Positions 8,556 through 15,886 of a stretch of 25,214 nucleotides of DNA are shown piece after piece. Numbering within the stretch: position 1 is the first letter of the stretch; each line of letters begins with the position of its first letter. This stretch comes from DASWHX01 sp036397995 (GTDB lineage Bacteria > Bacteroidota > Bacteroidia > Cytophagales > Cyclobacteriaceae). The position numbers and the translations under genes were made by a program. The stretch is taken from positions 1 to 25,214 of the forward strand of contig DASWHX010000091.1 in the NCBI GenBank assembly GCA_036397995.1. Reading direction: 5' to 3'. Under the pieces are notes generated by a model that searched no databases, was not told the DNA's origin, and saw nothing but the letters and a program-made list of their open reading frames with translations.

Positions 8556-8588
8556 AGTAACAGTGAATTCCAGGACTGATCTGTTACT
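8556..8588 (+). promoter_or_regulatory. Inverted repeat just upstream of the DUF2851 gene
   Basis: Arms AGTAACAG (8556-8563) and CTGTTACT (8581-8588) are exact reverse complements with a 17-nt spacer. A second nested pair, CAGT (8561-8564) and ACTG (8575-8578), lies inside. The 3' arm ends 6 bp before the ATG at 8595 and overlaps TTACTTTG (8584-8591), a near match to TAnnTTTG. It could be an operator, a 5' leader hairpin or the terminator of pyrF; it is not followed by a long T tract. Confidence 0.35.
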
Positions 8589-8594
8589 TTGAGG

Positions 8595-9869
8595 ATGACC
8601 GAAGAGACCCTTTCTTATCTCTGGAGATTCCAAAGGTTTAGCCGTCAAAACCTGAAAACCTCTGATGGAAAGCAACTAACCATTTATAACCCGGGGACAC
8701 TTAACTCAGACTCCGGTCCTGATTTCAGCGATGCAAGAATTCGACTCGATACCATCGAATGGTGTGGAAATATAGAACTTCATGTGAATTCATCTGATTG
8801 GCGAAAACACGGTCATCAAAATGATGAAGCTTACAGGAATGTGATTTTGCATGTAGTTTGGAATCACGACCAGGAAGTAAATATTGGAGATTACAAAATT
8901 CCCGTGCTGGAACTGAAAGGGACGGTTGCAGTTTCTCTACTCTCCAAAGTCGAAACCCTTATAAAAAATATCACCGATATTCCTTGCAGCAGTTTCAGGA
9001 TTGATTGGTCAGGTGTTCATCAGCTATCAGCTCTCGAAAACGCTACTGTACAAAGATTGCAAAGAAAGTGCGCGGAAATACAACTCGAATTGGAATCGCT
9101 TAAAGGGGATTGGGAAGAAGCATTTTACAGACGATTCACAGCAAATTTAGGATTCAAGGTAAACAAAGATCCTTTTTACGCGCTGGCAAAGGGGGTTTCG
9201 CAAAAATTAATCGCAAAATATTCATTTTCTCCTCCTAAAGTTGAGTCTTTATTAATGGGAGTGGCGGGTTTCTTAAATCAAAGGATTCATGATGAATACT
9301 ATCTGGGTTTAAGAACGGAATTTAATTTCCTGCAAAAGAAACACAATTTATCTCCGATTGATCCGGGCTGGAAATTTATGCGGATGCGTCCTGCAAATTT
9401 TCCAACTGTTCGAATTTCTCAATTGGCCGCTATCTATGATCACAATCAAAACCTGTTTCGTAAGCTAATAGAGATAAGTAATTATTCAGACATAGTGAAA
9501 ATCTTAAGAGTGGAAACCGCGGATTATTGGAAGAGTCATTATTTATTTGGAGAAGAATCGAAATCGAGGAATACCGCGTTAGGAAAAGCCAGTATTGATC
9601 TGATAACAATCAACACAATTGTTCCCTTTTTGTTCAGTTACGGAGTCATAAATGATCTTAATGAATTTAAAGACAAAGCGATAAATTTACTTCAGGCAAT
9701 ACAACCTGAAAAGAATCGCATTACAAAGCGATGGGGAAAAGCCGGTTTAAAATTAAACTCCGCTTTTTCCACTCAGGGGTCAATCGAATTATTTGAAAAT
9801 TACTGCCGGCTAAAAAAATGTCTTCAATGCAAAATTGGAGTAACCTGTCTTTCTGAAAATCAATCCTAA
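8595..9869 (+). CDS. DUF2851 family protein
   Basis: 424-aa protein of the Bacteroidota-enriched family DUF2851, function unknown. Family marks visible: N-P-G-T-L-N-S-D-S-G-P-D-F-S-D-A-R-I near residues 30-50, then G-N-I-E-L-H-V-N-S-S-D-W-R-K-H-G-H, and N-V-I-L-H-V-V-W. These acidic and histidine residues suggest a metal-dependent active site, but this is inference only. The C-terminus has a cysteine cluster of spacing C-x4-C-x2-C-x5-C in its last 25 residues. No signal peptide is present. The ATG at 8595 is chosen over the TTG at 8589, which overlaps the inverted repeat and promoter-like box. The stop codon is directly followed by the next ATG. Confidence 0.85.
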   Translation: MTEETLSYLWRFQRFSRQNLKTSDGKQLTIYNPGTLNSDSGPDFSDARIRLDTIEWCGNIELHVNSSDWRKHGHQNDEAYRNVILHVVWNHDQEVNIGDYKIPVLELKGTVAVSLLSKVETLIKNITDIPCSSFRIDWSGVHQLSALENATVQRLQRKCAEIQLELESLKGDWEEAFYRRFTANLGFKVNKDPFYALAKGVSQKLIAKYSFSPPKVESLLMGVAGFLNQRIHDEYYLGLRTEFNFLQKKHNLSPIDPGWKFMRMRPANFPTVRISQLAAIYDHNQNLFRKLIEISNYSDIVKILRVETADYWKSHYLFGEESKSRNTALGKASIDLITINTIVPFLFSYGVINDLNEFKDKAINLLQAIQPEKNRITKRWGKAGLKLNSAFSTQGSIELFENYCRLKKCLQCKIGVTCLSENQS

Positions 9870-11039
9870 ATGGAAATCAATTCATTAGTTACCCCAAAGA
9901 ATTTCTTATTTACTGTTGGTTTATTAATAAAGTTATATTGCGCGCTGGTCATAATTTATCTGTACATTTTCCACTATGGAATGGGTGACATGATCAGTTA
10001 CCAGGTTCAAAGCCATAAAATTCTTCCGGAATTCTATGCCAACCCCATAACATTCCTGCTAAAATCCGACCTTGGATTTTCGGACAGTATCTATTTTGGT
10101 CAGCCCCGGGCGATATTCTTTCTTAAGTGCATAGTGGTTTCAAGCCTGATTACCGGTGGAGATATTTACCTTACCACATTCCTCTTTTCAATCTTCAGTT
10201 TCATTGGCAGCTACAGAGTTTTTGCCGCGATTTATGACTATTATCCCAAAGTAACATATGAAGCCGCCCTTGCTTTTTTGTTGCTGCCGACTTACATCTT
10301 ATGGACTTCAGGAATGTTAAAAGAAAGCCTGGCAAATGGAGCAATTTGTTTAATGGTAGCTGAGGTATTACATCTGGTTCATAAAAAAGAATCCCGGATT
10401 TTTTCTTTGCTAATCCTTACCATTTCAGGTTGGCTCCTTATTAAATTGAAATACTATTATTTTGGAGCCCTGCTGCCCGTTTTGTTCGTGTACTTTTTCT
10501 ACAAGAGATGGGGGCAATATTTAAGCAATAAAAAAATTTCCATCAGAATTTCAGTATTCTTAGGATTGTTGCTAATTGGATCATTGGCCGGGATGGTTTT
10601 TCATGAATATCTCAATCCACTATTGTGGTTCGATATCATTTCAGAAAGCAATCAAAGTTACCTGGCAACGAAAAGCGCGGGGAATCTTTGGCAGATAATA
10701 ACACAAATACCATTGGCGATTTATAATTCCTGGCTGGCTCCTCAACTCTGGCAGGCTAAAAATTTCGTTCAGTTCCTGTCAGCAGCAGAATCAACTTTTT
10801 TTGGTTTGATATTAGTATTATCCATTTACAAGAATCCCAATCCATTCAAATGGAGTCTGGAAGCATGGGTAATAGTGGCTTATTCATTAATCCTTGGAAT
10901 TATGCTGGGCCTATCCATAACGAATTTCGGAAGCCTGGAGAGATACAGAACTTCATTCTACCCTTTCCTTTTTATGCTGGTGGCTTCCGGCCTTCCACAA
11001 GTCAAATCCTTAATTAAGGCTATATTTGAAAAAATATAA
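9870..11039 (+). CDS. Unknown polytopic membrane protein
   Basis: 389-aa protein with about nine hydrophobic membrane segments spread along its length, beginning near residues 13-36. A G-M-G-D-M-I-S-Y-Q motif follows the first segment, and an I-L-W-T-S-G-M-L-K-E-S-L-A motif lies near residue 145. Acidic residues after a first helix, in a many-helix protein, recall GT-C glycosyltransferases and EpsG/Wzy-type polysaccharide proteins, but I do not recognise a named family. The ATG follows the DUF2851 stop codon with zero spacing, and a NeuD/PglD-like acyltransferase follows 7 bp later, so the three genes are probably one transcript. The acyltransferase neighbour supports a role in surface glycan or lipid-linked sugar metabolism; this is inference. 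Confidence 0.75.
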   Translation: MEINSLVTPKNFLFTVGLLIKLYCALVIIYLYIFHYGMGDMISYQVQSHKILPEFYANPITFLLKSDLGFSDSIYFGQPRAIFFLKCIVVSSLITGGDIYLTTFLFSIFSFIGSYRVFAAIYDYYPKVTYEAALAFLLLPTYILWTSGMLKESLANGAICLMVAEVLHLVHKKESRIFSLLILTISGWLLIKLKYYYFGALLPVLFVYFFYKRWGQYLSNKKISIRISVFLGLLLIGSLAGMVFHEYLNPLLWFDIISESNQSYLATKSAGNLWQIITQIPLAIYNSWLAPQLWQAKNFVQFLSAAESTFFGLILVLSIYKNPNPFKWSLEAWVIVAYSLILGIMLGLSITNFGSLERYRTSFYPFLFMLVASGLPQVKSLIKAIFEKI

Positions 11040-11046
11040 CAGATAA

Positions 11047-11685
11047 ATGGCTAAACCGGTTATCATTTTCGGAGCCAATGGAATTGGCAAGGCTGCTTTG
11101 GAGATATTTAGAAGTTCAGGGATTGATGTGTTAGGGTTTCTGGATGATGATGAAAATCTGTTTGGCAAAGAAGTTAACAATATACCGGTGCTGGGAAAGA
11201 CAGGAAACGAGGAGTATTTAAAATTACTTAAAGAAAAGAGCGAAAGCTTCGTGGCCCTTGATGAGACCATCCTAAGAAAAAAACAAATCGAAACCCTCGT
11301 TAATGAATATAAGTCTATGCCAATAAATGCTATCCATTCCAGCGCAATCATTCCGGACTCAGTTCATATTGGACATGGCAATTTCATAAATGCCGGAGTT
11401 ATTATCGGCAGTTACGCGAAAGTTCCCAACCATTGTCTGCTTCATTCGGGAACAATAATTGAGCACGAAGCCCAATTGGGTAATTTTACTCAAATTGGCG
11501 CAGGCAGCATCATTAATCCGGGAGTAATAATTGAAGAAGGAGTTTTCATAGGCAGCGGTGTTACTATCGTTTCGGGGATCATAGTTAGAAAAAATGCGAA
11601 AATAGGAGCAGGCTCCGTAGTTGTTTCAAATGTCGAAAAAAGCCAGGTAATGTTTGGCAATCCTGCAAAGCAAGTTTCTGCATAA
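11047..11685 (+). CDS. NeuD/PglD-like sugar O-/N-acyltransferase
   Basis: 212-aa protein with two parts. Residues 1-90 form a Rossmann-like PglD N-terminal domain, with V-I-I-F-G-A-N-G-I-G-K-A-A near the start and G-F-L-D-D-D. Residues about 95-210 are a left-handed beta-helix of hexapeptide repeats (I-G-H-G-N-F, I-G-S-Y-A-K, L-G-N-F-T-Q-I-G-A-G-S, I-G-A-G-S-V-V) ending in F-G-N-P-A-K, as in acetyl-CoA-dependent PglD, NeuD and PerB enzymes. The motif C-L-L-H-S-G-T-I-I-E-H contains the His pair expected near the active site. The likely reaction is transfer of an acetyl or related acyl group to a nucleotide sugar. It lies 7 bp after the unknown membrane protein; the other genes of sialic or bacillosamine synthesis are not in this window. 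Confidence 0.85.
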   Translation: MAKPVIIFGANGIGKAALEIFRSSGIDVLGFLDDDENLFGKEVNNIPVLGKTGNEEYLKLLKEKSESFVALDETILRKKQIETLVNEYKSMPINAIHSSAIIPDSVHIGHGNFINAGVIIGSYAKVPNHCLLHSGTIIEHEAQLGNFTQIGAGSIINPGVIIEEGVFIGSGVTIVSGIIVRKNAKIGAGSVVVSNVEKSQVMFGNPAKQVSA

Positions 11686-11737
11686 GAAAACAGGAAATCA
11701 GAACCATTTTTAATTACATTTACAAAAGTGTTTCCCA

Positions 11738-12592
11738 ATGCCCATTTCAGAAACGAATTTGATCTTAAATTCTGATGGCAGTGTTTATCATTTAAACCTT
11801 AAGCCTGAAGATATCGCTGACACAATCATCGCGGTAGGAGATCCTTCACGTGTTTACAGCGTAAGTAATTATTTTGATGATGTTGACTTTGAAATGAATC
11901 GAAGGGAATTCATTACCCACACCGGAAGATATAAGGGCAAAAAAGTTACAGTAATTTCTACCGGGATCGGAACGGATAATATTGAAATTTTCTTCACGGA
12001 GATTGATGCTCTTGTGAATATTGATTTGAAAACAAGGGAGGTGAAAACGAAAAAAAACAGCCTGAAAATAATTCGGGTTGGTACTTCCGGCGCGCTGCAG
12101 GAAGATATTCCCGTTGATTCGCATCTGGCTTCTGAGAATGCAATAGGAATAGATTCTCTGATGTGTTTTTATAATCTTCCTCAAAACTCCCTGGAGCAAA
12201 AGCTGGGGGAATCACTGAAAGTAAAATTATCTTTACCCTACGCGCCTTATGTTGTTTCCGCTTCAAAAGAATTGTTTAAAAAATTCGGGAAAGATATGCT
12301 CGTGGGCAACACTGTAACTTGTCCCGGATTCTACGCTCCCCAGGGAAGAAAGGTCCGACTTGATTTGAAAATTCCTAACCTTTTTAATGAGATGAATTAT
12401 TTTCACGAAAATGGTATGTGGCTAACCAATTTTGAAATGGAAACTGCCGCTTACTATGCATTTGGCAGATTAATGGGCCACGAAACATTGAGTTTAAACG
12501 CGATAATTGCCAACAGGATTACAAATAAATTCTCGAAGGATCCGGAAAAAAGTGTCGATTCCTTAATCCGGAAAGTACTGGACAGGATTTAG
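11738..12592 (+). CDS. Nucleoside phosphorylase (uridine phosphorylase-like, PNP/UDP family)
   Basis: 284-aa member of the trimeric/hexameric nucleoside phosphorylase-I family, which splits nucleosides with phosphate into base and ribose 1-phosphate for salvage. Visible motifs: A-V-G-D-P-S-R-V (phosphate-binding loop), S-T-G-I-G-T-D-N, R-V-G-T-S-G-A-L (phosphate/base site), and N-F-E-M-E-T-A-A-Y-Y-A with the ribose-binding glutamates near residue 233. The F-E-M-E-T-A set fits uridine phosphorylase, but the substrate cannot be fixed from sequence. A near -7 box, TACATTTA, lies in the 52-bp upstream gap. The gene ends tail-to-tail with the minus-strand small gene, sharing the four bases 12589-12592. 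Confidence 0.85.
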   Translation: MPISETNLILNSDGSVYHLNLKPEDIADTIIAVGDPSRVYSVSNYFDDVDFEMNRREFITHTGRYKGKKVTVISTGIGTDNIEIFFTEIDALVNIDLKTREVKTKKNSLKIIRVGTSGALQEDIPVDSHLASENAIGIDSLMCFYNLPQNSLEQKLGESLKVKLSLPYAPYVVSASKELFKKFGKDMLVGNTVTCPGFYAPQGRKVRLDLKIPNLFNEMNYFHENGMWLTNFEMETAAYYAFGRLMGHETLSLNAIIANRITNKFSKDPEKSVDSLIRKVLDRI

Positions 12593-12846
12593 TTGTTATT
12601 CCCGTTCGTCATACTCTCCATAGCCAGAATCTGGCTATGGGTGTAACTCGGATTATAATTGTTATAAAAGCCGGAAAGTATCCTGTGGGCGATGTGAGAT
12701 ATTACAAGTTCTTCGTCACTTTTGCCTTCTTTTCCCAGCCAGTAAACCCTCCTGGGATGGCGCTTCATATCCTCCACAAAGTCCATGGAGCGCTTGTATT
12801 GGTCTTCGGTGTAAGTAAGACGGAAAGTTGTTTTCACTGTTTTCAT
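12589..12846 (-). CDS. Small unknown protein
   Basis: 85-aa protein starting at the ATG on the minus strand at 12846 (M-K-T-V-K-T-T-F-R-L-T-Y-T-E-D-Q-Y); an upstream in-frame start at 12870 would add eight residues. It has no signal peptide or membrane segment. It is rich in basic and aromatic residues (K-R-H-P-R-R-V-Y-W-L-G-K-E-G-K) and has a helix-like middle part (E-E-L-V-I-S-H-I-A-H-R-I-L-S-G-F-Y). I do not recognise a family. It fills the space between two real genes without gross overlap, and its stop overlaps the nucleoside phosphorylase stop by four bases, which supports it being real. The opposite-strand reading frame in the same space has a less protein-like sequence. A 23-bp palindrome lies in its 3' end. 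Confidence 0.55.
   Translation of the reverse strand: MKTVKTTFRLTYTEDQYKRSMDFVEDMKRHPRRVYWLGKEGKSDEELVISHIAHRILSGFYNNYNPSYTHSQILAMESMTNGNNN
12618..12640. repeat. 23-bp near-perfect palindrome at a convergent gene end
   Basis: Arms CCATAGCCAGA (12618-12628) and TCTGGCTATGG (12630-12640) are exact reverse complements with a single centre base at 12629. It lies just after the nucleoside phosphorylase stop codon (+ strand) and inside the 3' end of the small minus-strand gene. As RNA it would form a stable hairpin in either transcript, so it may act as a bidirectional terminator or mRNA end-protecting structure; no strong T tract follows on either side. Confidence 0.6.
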
Positions 12847-12892
12847 AGTCAATAAGGTTAAAACCCACAATTGATGCTAATACAATGCTTAT

Positions 12893-12908
12893 GCCATTTT
12901 AAAATGGC
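12893..12908. repeat. 16-bp perfect palindrome
   Basis: GCCATTTTAAAATGGC is a perfect palindrome. It lies about 47 bp upstream of the small minus-strand gene start and 88 bp after the end of the lysine-rich minus-strand gene. The position and symmetry suggest a dimeric regulator site or part of a transcript end. The rest of 12847-12996 shows no gene. Confidence 0.4.
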
Positions 12909-12996
12909 CTGATTTTCAAATTATTAACGAAAAACCTGCGGATTTTGTTCTGATCCTGGCGTTCGTACGTGGGCAATTTCGCTCGAATCTGAACAA

Positions 12997-13488
12997 TTAA
13001 CCGCCTTTTTTTGATTTTTTTGAATCCTTATTCCCCGAACCGGACGGCTTCTTTTTTTCCTTCTTGCTTTCCGGTTTTTTAGCTGCTTGTTTCTTTTTCG
13101 ATTTCTTCTTCTTTTTATTCTCTGCTGGACCTCCGGTATCCGGATTTGCACCATTTGGAGAGGTTTTATCAGAAGAAGTTTCTGAATCTGCAGAGGCTTT
13201 CTCAGATTTTTTTCTGCCTGAAAATGCTACCGAGAAAGCCTTCCGCAACTCTACCGCAGCCTTTTCAAGACTATCTTCAATTTCACCCCATTTATGCTTG
13301 TGCTTGTTTCCAAAATCCTTAAGCTCCGTTTCAAGCGTCTCTTTATTTCTTTTTACTTCTTCCATTCGCTTGCCGAATTCTTTGCCGGCATCTTTCTTAA
13401 GATCCGAAAGTTCTTCTATCATTCCATCCAGTCTTTTACCTAATTTTTTGAAAAGTTTCTCAGCTTTTCCTTCTTGTTTATTTTTCAT
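12997..13488 (-). CDS. Lysine-rich coiled-coil/low-complexity protein (histone H1-like tail)
   Basis: 163-aa, strongly basic protein. Residues 1-90 are a charged, probably helical or coiled-coil region (K-K-L-G-K-R-L-D-G-M-I-E-E-L, then R-N-K-E-T-L-E-T-E-L-K-D). Residues about 91-163 are low complexity, first Ser/Asp/Thr-rich then Lys-rich (runs such as K-K-K-K-K-S-K-K-K, A-A-K-K-P, K-K-E-K-K-K-P). Such tails resemble those of bacterial H1-like DNA-binding proteins, but the N-terminal half is not recognisable as a named domain, so chromatin binding is inference. No signal peptide. It is divergent from the 225-aa gene across a 44-bp gap (13489-13532), so they may share regulation. The overlapping Arg-rich frame on the same strand is a shadow. 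Confidence 0.7.
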   Translation of the reverse strand: MKNKQEGKAEKLFKKLGKRLDGMIEELSDLKKDAGKEFGKRMEEVKRNKETLETELKDFGNKHKHKWGEIEDSLEKAAVELRKAFSVAFSGRKKSEKASADSETSSDKTSPNGANPDTGGPAENKKKKKSKKKQAAKKPESKKEKKKPSGSGNKDSKKSKKGG

Positions 13489-13532
13489 TTAATTAGTATT
13501 CGTTAGAATTTTCACCTAAAATAAAAGAAAGC

Positions 13533-14210
13533 ATGGAAAGTAACAATGCAATTGATCAACTTCACAATTTGTTGAAAATAAAGGCGGGGGTTAAGCAGTT
13601 AAGTTACCGCAATGTTAAGCAGTCTTTTGAAATGCTTAGGACTGAAGCTATCAGCATAGTCCAGGAGTTAAGCGAATCTATCAGGCCGGATGACACCTCC
13701 ATTCATGTTGAATATAAAGATCAGGGAGAATTCGAATTTCATGTTAAGTTCTCCGGTGACTTATTAATTTTTATGATGCACACCAACATCATAACCTTTG
13801 ATGGAGAATATCACCTTCTTAAAAGTGATTACATCAGTGAGAAAGAAAATAGAAAGTATTTTGGTCATATTATGATCTACAATTTTATGGCAGATTCCCT
13901 GAAATATAACCGGCTCGAAGATCCGGGATATCTTGTGGCAAGAATGTTGGTAAATTGTGAAAATCATTTCATGATTGAAGGCGTAAAACCACTTAATTTC
14001 TTGTTTCCGGAAATAAAAGCTAACAAAGTGTCGGCTCCCATGCTAAGATATTTTATTGAAAAGGCTATGATAGCAGCCATTGATAATGATCTGATCGCGC
14101 CCCCTTATCCAAAATTGAAAACCATTAGTCTCTTTGAAAAAGTTAATCAAAATCAGGAGTTAGGCCGCGGCCAAAAAATTGGATTCAAATTGAGCATGAG
14201 TTCCGATTAA
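13533..14210 (+). CDS. Conserved-looking protein of unknown function
   Basis: 225-aa protein with no signal peptide, membrane segment or motif that I recognise. It looks like a globular mixed alpha/beta protein: an N-terminal helical part (residues 1-50), a beta-rich part with I-H-V-E-Y-K-D and F-E-F-H-V-K-F-S-G-D-L-L-I-F-M-M-H-T-N (50-90), and a helical C-terminal half with P-M-L-R-Y-F-I-E-K-A-M-I-A-A. It starts at the ATG 44 bp from the divergent lysine-rich gene. Its stop TAA shares the palindromic TTAA (14207-14210) with the stop of the convergent adenine deaminase gene. Codon use is like the neighbours. Confidence 0.8.
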   Translation: MESNNAIDQLHNLLKIKAGVKQLSYRNVKQSFEMLRTEAISIVQELSESIRPDDTSIHVEYKDQGEFEFHVKFSGDLLIFMMHTNIITFDGEYHLLKSDYISEKENRKYFGHIMIYNFMADSLKYNRLEDPGYLVARMLVNCENHFMIEGVKPLNFLFPEIKANKVSAPMLRYFIEKAMIAAIDNDLIAPPYPKLKTISLFEKVNQNQELGRGQKIGFKLSMSSD

Positions 14211-15829
14211 CACTCCACATCAACAAACTCAAATTTTATACCATCAAACAAGCCTTGGTCACTGAGTTTTAGTTCCGGTATTACCAATAAAGCCATAAAA
14301 GAAAGAGTCATAAACGGTGCAGATAACCGGGAGCCCATTTGCTTTGCTTCCACATCTAATGCGGAATATTTTTTGGCCACTTCATAACCATCAAGGTCTG
14401 ACATAAGGCCTGCAATAGGCAGAGGCAGGATACTGGAATCAACTCCATTTATGGCTGCAATTCCACCCTTTTCTTCAATAACCAGATTAATAACTTTTGC
14501 AATGTCATTATCATTGGTCCCAACCGCGATTATATTATGAGAGTCGTGAGCAACAGAACTTGCAATCGCACCCCTGGACAACCCAAAGTTTTTTATAAAG
14601 CCAATTGCGGGTCTCGAATTTTCATACCGATTTACAACAACAAGTTTCAGAATGTCTCTTGAAACATCGGGTACAATGTTCCCGTCAATTTTTGTTGCCT
14701 GCTCAATTCCGGAGGTTGTTACAAGCTCGCCATCATGCGCTTCAATTACCCTGATTTGGTTCACGCTAGATTTTAATGCAAGGCTCCCGGCATCAATTGG
14801 TGATGTATTGAAATTATTAACTATAGGTGAAAGTACCCTTGACAGCTTTGTAGTCCCGTTCTCAGCCACATTTATTCCGTTGATGTATGTGCGCAAAACA
14901 TTTACTCGTTTAAAATTATCAACGATAATAAAATCTGCCGGATCGCCGGGTCTTAATCTTCCCACCCCCAATCCATAATGTGTGATTGGATTGAGGCAGG
15001 CTGCCTGAAGAACTTTGAAAAGATCAACTCCCTTTGCCAATGCTCTTTCCACAAGTTTATTAATGTGGCCCTCAACCAGGCTATCAGGATGTTTATCGTC
15101 GGAACAAAACATCATATTTTCATAGTGTTCGTGAAGGAGATCGGCCAGGGCATCAAAATTCCTTGCAGCGCTGCCTTCCCTGATGATAACCTTCATACCG
15201 AAACTTAATTTATCCAGGGCCTCCTCTTTTGTGAAACACTCATGGTCTGTAGTTATGCCTGCATCAATATATTTTTTAGCTTGACCTCCCTTAAGTCCCG
15301 GGGCATGACCATCCACTTGCTTATTCATTTTGTGAGCCAGGGAGATTTTCGCCAAAACTTCCGGATCATTATTTAATACTCCCGGCCAATTCATCATTTC
15401 CGCAAGATATTTCACTTCATTTAACTGAAACAGCTCCTCTATTTCATTAACAGAGATTGTGGAACCCGCGGTTTCAAATGGAGTGGCCGGTACGCAAGAA
15501 GGGGCGCCAAAGTAGAATTTGAAATTCGTTTTCTTTCCATCCTCAATCATATACATTACACCGGCCTTACCCAAAACATTGCCAATTTCATGAGGGTCTG
15601 AAACGGTACTCACCGTTCCATGTACAACGGCAAGTCTGGCAAACTCAGAAGGAGTAAGCATGCTGCTTTCAATATGGACATGAGCGTCAATAAAGCCCGG
15701 CAAGATAAATTGTTCCGGAACATCCGCATTAATTTCTTCAACAGAAATTATTTTTCCTTCTGAAAGACGGACAACACCTTTAAATATTTTCTTACCTTCA
15801 ATGTCAATTATTCTGCCTTTGATTTCCAT
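14207..15829 (-). CDS. ade: Adenine deaminase
   Basis: 540-aa amidohydrolase converting adenine to hypoxanthine and ammonia in purine salvage. Motifs of the Ade family: L-P-G-F-I-D-A-H-V-H-I-E-S-S-M-L with metal ligands H50 and H52; H-G-T-V-S-T-V-S-D-P-H-E-I-G-N-V near residue 75; G-H-A-P-G-L; M-F-C-S-D-D-K-H-P-D; and the C-terminal L-P-L-P-I-A-G-L-M-S-D. Length is usual for the family (about 540-590 aa). The ATG at 15829 is preferred to the TTG at 15844, which adds only five residues. It is divergent from cmk across 57 bp. With the nucleoside phosphorylase nearby, it fits a purine/pyrimidine salvage neighbourhood. Confidence 0.93.
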   Translation of the reverse strand: MEIKGRIIDIEGKKIFKGVVRLSEGKIISVEEINADVPEQFILPGFIDAHVHIESSMLTPSEFARLAVVHGTVSTVSDPHEIGNVLGKAGVMYMIEDGKKTNFKFYFGAPSCVPATPFETAGSTISVNEIEELFQLNEVKYLAEMMNWPGVLNNDPEVLAKISLAHKMNKQVDGHAPGLKGGQAKKYIDAGITTDHECFTKEEALDKLSFGMKVIIREGSAARNFDALADLLHEHYENMMFCSDDKHPDSLVEGHINKLVERALAKGVDLFKVLQAACLNPITHYGLGVGRLRPGDPADFIIVDNFKRVNVLRTYINGINVAENGTTKLSRVLSPIVNNFNTSPIDAGSLALKSSVNQIRVIEAHDGELVTTSGIEQATKIDGNIVPDVSRDILKLVVVNRYENSRPAIGFIKNFGLSRGAIASSVAHDSHNIIAVGTNDNDIAKVINLVIEEKGGIAAINGVDSSILPLPIAGLMSDLDGYEVAKKYSALDVEAKQMGSRLSAPFMTLSFMALLVIPELKLSDQGLFDGIKFEFVDVEC

Positions 15830-15886
15830 CTTTTGGGTGTGCAATCAATTTTGGTAAAATAATAAACTTTTACAGCAATTCACTAA

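Noticed and set aside
12637..12855. 72-codon plus-strand frame opposite the small unknown gene
   Set aside because: The minus-strand frame is longer, fits the gene spacing and has more protein-like composition.
12924..13154. Arg-rich 76-codon minus-strand frame
   Set aside because: It overlaps the lysine-rich gene in another frame; the Arg-rich sequence comes from reading AAG/AAA-rich codons shifted.
13064..13492. 142-codon plus-strand frame rich in Phe and Ser
   Set aside because: Antisense shadow of the lysine-rich gene (Lys codons read as Phe/Ser/Leu).
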